This document shows positions 61,801-64,000 of a stretch of 64,000 nt of DNA, piece by piece; position 1 is the first letter of the stretch, and each line of letters starts with the position of its first letter. Under the pieces are notes generated by a model. That model made no database searches, was not told the origin of the DNA, and saw only the letters and a list, made by a program, of their open reading frames with translations. A program made the translations under genes and the position numbers. Source of the stretch: Leptodactylus fallax (taxonomy: Eukaryota; Chordata; Amphibia; Anura; Leptodactylidae); NCBI GenBank assembly GCA_947044405.1, contig CAMRHE010000507.1, forward strand, positions 434,001 to 498,000, written 5' to 3'.

Positions 61801-63525
61801 CCCCTGCAGCAAAACGCATGGCTGCTGCTCAATCTAATGAAAACTCTCAGCAGACCCAAGCCTGTCTCCAATCTGATAAGGTATGTTACAGACAACAGCG
61901 AGCTGCTGAAACTCCCCAGCAGACCTAAGCCCGTCTCCAATCTGACAAAGCATTATCAGCCACATGCACACAGCTGCACTCCAGGTTTCAAAAACAACCC
62001 AGCCATTTTTCTTCACTGCTGTAGGTCAGCTTTAAAGGGGCAGGGCGCTGTGGATGACACTGTTACACAAGGTCACATACACACAGCTTTACTCCAGGTT
62101 TTCCATAACAACCGATCGCAGGTCTTTCACTGATATCCAAACTGAGATTCACATGATCACATGACGCTTATGGACCAATGGAAAATTGCAGGTTCTTCAG
62201 TCTTGACATACACACAGCTTTACACCAGATTTCCATAGCAACCAAGTCAATAGCAGTTCACAGGTCTTTAAATATTCAGTCATATGATGTGTATCAGCCA
62301 ATATAAGTTCACATTTCATTTACCAGGTTTCCGTAACAACACAGCCATAAATAGACTGTACCTATACTGGACTGCCATACTGGATGTGAAGTGCAAAACT
62401 GGCCAATTCTTATGGGGTCACTACACAAACAAAAAATGAAATATACCCGTGCGAAGCCGGGGCCTTCTGCTAGTAGTATAATAAAATATAATATAGTATA
62501 ATAGAGTGCAATATATGATAATAGATTGTAATATAGTATAATAGAGTGTAATACAGTATAATAATAGAATATAATATAGTATAAAAGAGTGTAATATAGT
62601 ATAATACAGTATAATAATAGAACATAATATAGTATAATAATTCTCAATGTATCCTGCTCCTACTCATATACAGAGTCCTCGCCTGGTATTGCAGACACGG
62701 TCTCTAGTGCAATAGTGTATAGTCCTATAACAGTAATATCCTGTGATATGAAGCGGCCATTAGTATCACAGCTGACATATCACACACCTATTATAATGCT
62801 GGACACTGGCATGAACTTCGAGGCCACCTGAAGCCTGAAAGAAAAAAAGAAACAGATTTTAGGTATTGACAAAAAGCAGAATAAACATCATCAGAAACCA
62901 GTGACAATCTCTTCACAAAGTGCCTTAAAGGGGTCACCGCACTATAGAATGATGAAGAGGTCACAGGGACCTGCCCTCAATGGCTGCCATAGTCCTGGGA
63001 CATGATGTCCCTGCCAGGAGAACTGCCAATGGCTGCAGTGGTGAAAATCATTTTTTTGAAGACTGGTCATCTCATGGAGGCCTCCAATGGCCAAGGTGAG
63101 CAGCAGTGACAGCAGGCAGCCTGGTGTGTGCAATACTAGTGAGTACTGGTGCCACAGTGTGGACATAGGACCCAAGTACAGAACATAAGGACACGGCCTT
63201 GTACAGCCAGTCACAACTTCACACAACTAAGATACATGCCTGCAATGGACACCTACCATCCTCCGGGGGCAGCACACAGATCCACAAGTGCTCGCGCCTT
63301 CTGTAGGAACTGAAACTTCCTATTCAACTGAATGAGCTTGAATGCAGAACGGGATCGGTAACCTGAAGACAGAGAGTTAAGGGGAAGGCGTCAGACATCA
63401 TGACACAGGCACTGTATACCTCCTCCACCAGTCTGGAGATACAGGACACATCACTTACCCGTTTCCTTTGCCAAATGATAAAATTTATCCTTTCGGCTTT
63501 TTCCTAGTTTTCCTTTTTTGCCCAT
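49883..63525 (-). CDS. ftsj3: FTSJ3, pre-rRNA 2'-O-ribose methyltransferase (Spb1 family), 21 coding exons
   Basis: Exons: 63525-63459, 63362-63257, 62834-62788, 59813-59734, 59168-59069, 58216-58022, 56916-56801, 56535-56437, 56247-56147, 56067-55984, 54983-54855, 54567-54432, 53891-53698, 53614-53497, 53286-53202, 52392-52209, 52127-52042, 51257-51155, 51077-50894, 50697-50603, 50054-49883. They sum to 2481 nt with agreeing phases: 826 aa. The enzyme is a nucleolar methyltransferase and processing factor for 60S ribosome assembly. The N-terminal FtsJ domain has the SAM motif CAAPGGW (52-58) and a K31-D117-K157-E192 catalytic tetrad, all present. A DUF3381 region, acidic E/D-rich and K-rich linkers and a basic Spb1_C domain ([33 protein letters not shown]) follow. 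Human FTSJ3 is about 847 aa. The start [23 protein letters not shown] is the conserved family start. The intron after exon 13 has a GC donor. An acceptor just before the start exon implies an upstream non-coding exon. Confidence 0.97.
51455..51912. mobile_element. TTAA-type MITE in an FTSJ3 intron
   Basis: Segments GGCCATAAATATCTGATCGG at the left and GGTGTCAGACCCCCACCAAT plus GGAAAACCCCTTTAA at the right match the AAAGGGGTT family at 22406 and 26132. The right TTAA is at 51909-51912; the left end is unclear. Confidence 0.5.
52540..53190 (+). repeat. hAT-associated composite in an FTSJ3 intron
   Basis: A hairpin, GGTGAAGCAGG ... CCCTGCTTCACC (52623-52663), is followed by GATGACATCACTACATCAC and by units of GAGCATTATACTGTGTGGGG and CCACAA. 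It parallels 19230-20045 and 44240-45070. Confidence 0.6.
53615..53697 (-). other. ftsj3: GC-AG intron of FTSJ3
   Basis: The donor reads ACAAG|GCAAGAG and the acceptor TTTCCCCAG|GG. The intron is 83 nt. No GT donor in the right phase exists nearby, while a C at donor position 2 with an otherwise strong AAG|GCAAG context is the usual form of GC-AG introns. Confidence 0.85.
53900..54430. other. FTSJ3 intron, CTCF-like motif
   Basis: Between exons 13 and 12. AGCACCCCCTGGTGGACA (54229-54246) is, on the minus strand, close to the CTCF consensus. GCAGCTGG and CCAGCTGTTGTGAAACTACAAC with ACTCCCAGCATGCC and its mirrored TGCTGGGAGTTGTAGT (54289-54366) form an inverted pair of a known vertebrate repeat style. 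Confidence 0.4.
55277..55371. promoter_or_regulatory. inverted repeat with two CTCF-like sites
   Basis: GCCGGCAGCCACCACTAGG with GGGAGCTTAC at the left is mirrored by CCGTATGCTCCCTCTAGTGG and TGACTGCTGGC at the right. Each arm contains CCACTAGGGGGAGC or CCACTAGAGGGAGC, close to the CTCF consensus, in opposite orientation about 50 bp apart. It lies in the FTSJ3 intron between exons 11 and 10. Confidence 0.55.
55470..55815. mobile_element. TTAA-type MITE remnant in an FTSJ3 intron
   Basis: ATTCATAGGATACATACCTG at the left and GGTGGGCATCTCAGCAGTCAG and ATCCTCTATCCTGT at the right fold back; CTTCAATGGGAACACTGGAG and ATTGAAGTGAATGGG mirror each other internally. It resembles the CCTATCC / GGATAGG family. 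Borders are approximate. Confidence 0.45.
57084..57965 (+). repeat. 33-bp purine minisatellite in an FTSJ3 intron
   Basis: About 26 units of AGAAGACGAAGAGGACAGAG and GAGCCTGGGGGAG lie between FTSJ3 exons 7 and 6. The unit is 11 codons long, so long frames stay open on both strands (up to 339 codons), but they lie inside the intron and have no homology. Confidence 0.93.
58217..59068. other. FTSJ3 intron between exons 6 and 5
   Basis: Mixed sequence without a further exon on the minus strand. The plus-strand frame at 58515-59003 has no recognisable domain and runs toward exon 5 of FTSJ3; it is treated as chance. Confidence 0.45.
59220..59500 (+). repeat. ~56-bp tandem repeat
   Basis: About five units of GATGGCTGTAATACATCCTG and CGGGGACTCCATCTTAGGGC lie in the FTSJ3 intron between exons 5 and 4. 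Confidence 0.8.
60637..62473. mobile_element. non-autonomous Helitron
   Basis: It begins TCTCTTATATATATAAAAATG plus a CTGT microsatellite (in part) and ends CCGGGGCCTTCTGCTAG, i.e. 5'-TC and CTRR-3', and it lies between A (60636) and T (62474) without target duplication: the Helitron rules. ACCCGTGCGAAGCC before the end is the usual 3' wording. It contains an internal duplication: 60960-61113 is repeated at about 62238-62370. No Rep/helicase frame is present. A hAT element sits inside it. Confidence 0.88.
61114..61736. mobile_element. hAT-type non-autonomous element nested in the Helitron
   Basis: CAGTGGCGTAACTAGC at the left and GGTATTTACGCCACTG at the right, with the exact 8-bp duplication ACTGGACT at 61106-61113 and 61737-61744. 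Inside are TATGCCCCATAGTGGCCCCT units (61200-61340) and a hairpin with 24-bp arms, CCCCGCTCCTGCTCAC ... GTGAGCAGGAGTGGGG (about 61536-61601). The uninterrupted target, CTATACTGGACTGCCATAC, survives in the duplicated copy at about 62362. Confidence 0.92.
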
Positions 63526-63550
63526 TTTGTAAGATTTGTGATGGAAAAAT

Positions 63551-63570
63551 CTGGTAAAAAAAAAAAAAAA
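63551..63570 (-). promoter_or_regulatory. ftsj3: splice acceptor before the FTSJ3 start exon
   Basis: On the minus strand a run of Ts is followed by ACCAG, 25 bases before the ATG. This is a near-ideal 3' splice site, so the 5' UTR is probably split and its first exon lies upstream, perhaps beyond the window. Confidence 0.65.
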
Positions 63571-63659
63571 TTTAAGATTTAGGAGAGGAGAGTAAGACGC
63601 AGAACATGCCATGAGCTCAAACGGAGACTACACAGCATTACGACCACCCTGCTAGTGAA

Positions 63660-64000
63660 GGGCTAGGATAGAGGAGGCCTCAGTTATAATAAGCTGCAGC
63701 ACGCTGGCCGAGGAACGCGTCACAGGCTGCAGAATGCTGGCCAAGGGACGCGTCACAGGCTGCAGCCCGCTGGCCAAGGGACGCGTCAAAGGCTGCAGCA
63801 CGCTGGCCAAGGGACGCGTCACAGGCTGCAGCACGCTGGCCAAGGGACGCGTCACAGGCTGCAGCACGCTGGCCAAGGGACGCGTCACAGGCTGCAGCAC
63901 GCTGGCCAAGGGACGCGTCAAAGGCTGCAGCCCGCTGGCCAAGGGACGCGTCACAGGCTGCAGCCCGCTGGCCAAGGGACGCGTCACAGGCTGCAGCCCG
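63660..64000 (+). repeat. CpG-containing 33-bp minisatellite upstream of FTSJ3
   Basis: About ten units of GCTGGCCAAGGGACGCGTC and ACAGGCTGCAGCACG continue to the window edge. Each unit carries ACGCGT and CTGCAG. The array sits about 130 bp upstream of the first FTSJ3 coding exon. The minus-strand TRPLASGLQP frame is a repeat artefact. Confidence 0.92.

Larger units (their letters stand above)
59885..62645 (+). repeat. AT-rich ATAATAGTGTAATATAGT array, split by a Helitron
   Basis: Degenerate units of GTATAATAGTGTAATATA fill 59885-60636 and resume at 62474-62645, all within the FTSJ3 intron between exons 4 and 3. The minus-strand ITLYYYIL frames are artefacts of this composition. Confidence 0.85.

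Overview
The window looks like vertebrate nuclear DNA, most likely from a frog (anuran). Genes are sparse and split by GT-AG introns, intergenic DNA is dominated by transposon remnants and very long minisatellites, and several repeat families have the form I associate with anuran genomes (TTAA-flanked AAAGGGGTT elements, TAGAGATGAGCGAA elements, CR1-like LINE tails, Tc1 copies). The species cannot be read from the sequence.

Three host genes can be supported. (1) A THAP-domain protein on the + strand has its whole coding region in one exon (21166-22038), with a likely promoter and non-coding first exon near 20.3-20.42 kb. (2) A T-box transcription factor on the - strand has five consecutive T-box exons (32562 down to 28405) with exact splice junctions. 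It resembles the Tbx1/Tbx10 subfamily but is divergent, and both protein ends are unresolved. (3) A complete FTSJ3/Spb1-type pre-rRNA 2'-O-methyltransferase lies on the - strand. I could follow 21 coding exons from 63525 to 49883; they join in frame to 2481 nt (826 aa plus stop), and one intron is of the GC-AG type. The first two are gene-regulatory proteins and the third works in ribosome assembly; nothing suggests a shared operon-like function.

Layout: 0.2-0.9 kb, an interspersed repeat and a homopolymer tract; 1-8.4 kb, a young, structurally intact Ty3/Gypsy LTR retrotransposon with one uninterrupted gag-pol frame; 8.8-12 kb, a palindromic TTAA element, a GGCCAC/CATTATACTG minisatellite, a hAT-type MITE and LINE tails; 12.2-19.2 kb, a 6.9-kb array of an approximately 30-bp unit; 19.2-20.0 kb, a composite repeat; 20.1-22.0 kb, the THAP gene; 22.4-26.4 kb, nested and tandem MITEs; 26.7-32.6 kb, the T-box gene with a 44-bp minisatellite at its 3' side; 32.6-43.7 kb, LINE tails, two dead Tc1 transposons, a degenerate ~120-bp array, a 49-bp array and an 18-bp array; 43.8-49.1 kb, palindromic and hAT-type elements; 49.8-63.55 kb, FTSJ3, with introns holding a 33-bp purine minisatellite, a paired CTCF-like palindrome and a Helitron that itself contains a hAT element; 63.66-64 kb, a CpG-rich 33-bp minisatellite directly upstream of the first FTSJ3 coding exon.

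I did not find a new multi-gene system. The most unusual items are the hAT-type family in which copies carry the same minisatellite motif plus copy-specific long hairpins, the three-level nested insertion in an FTSJ3 intron with its empty site preserved next door, and the divergent T-box gene.
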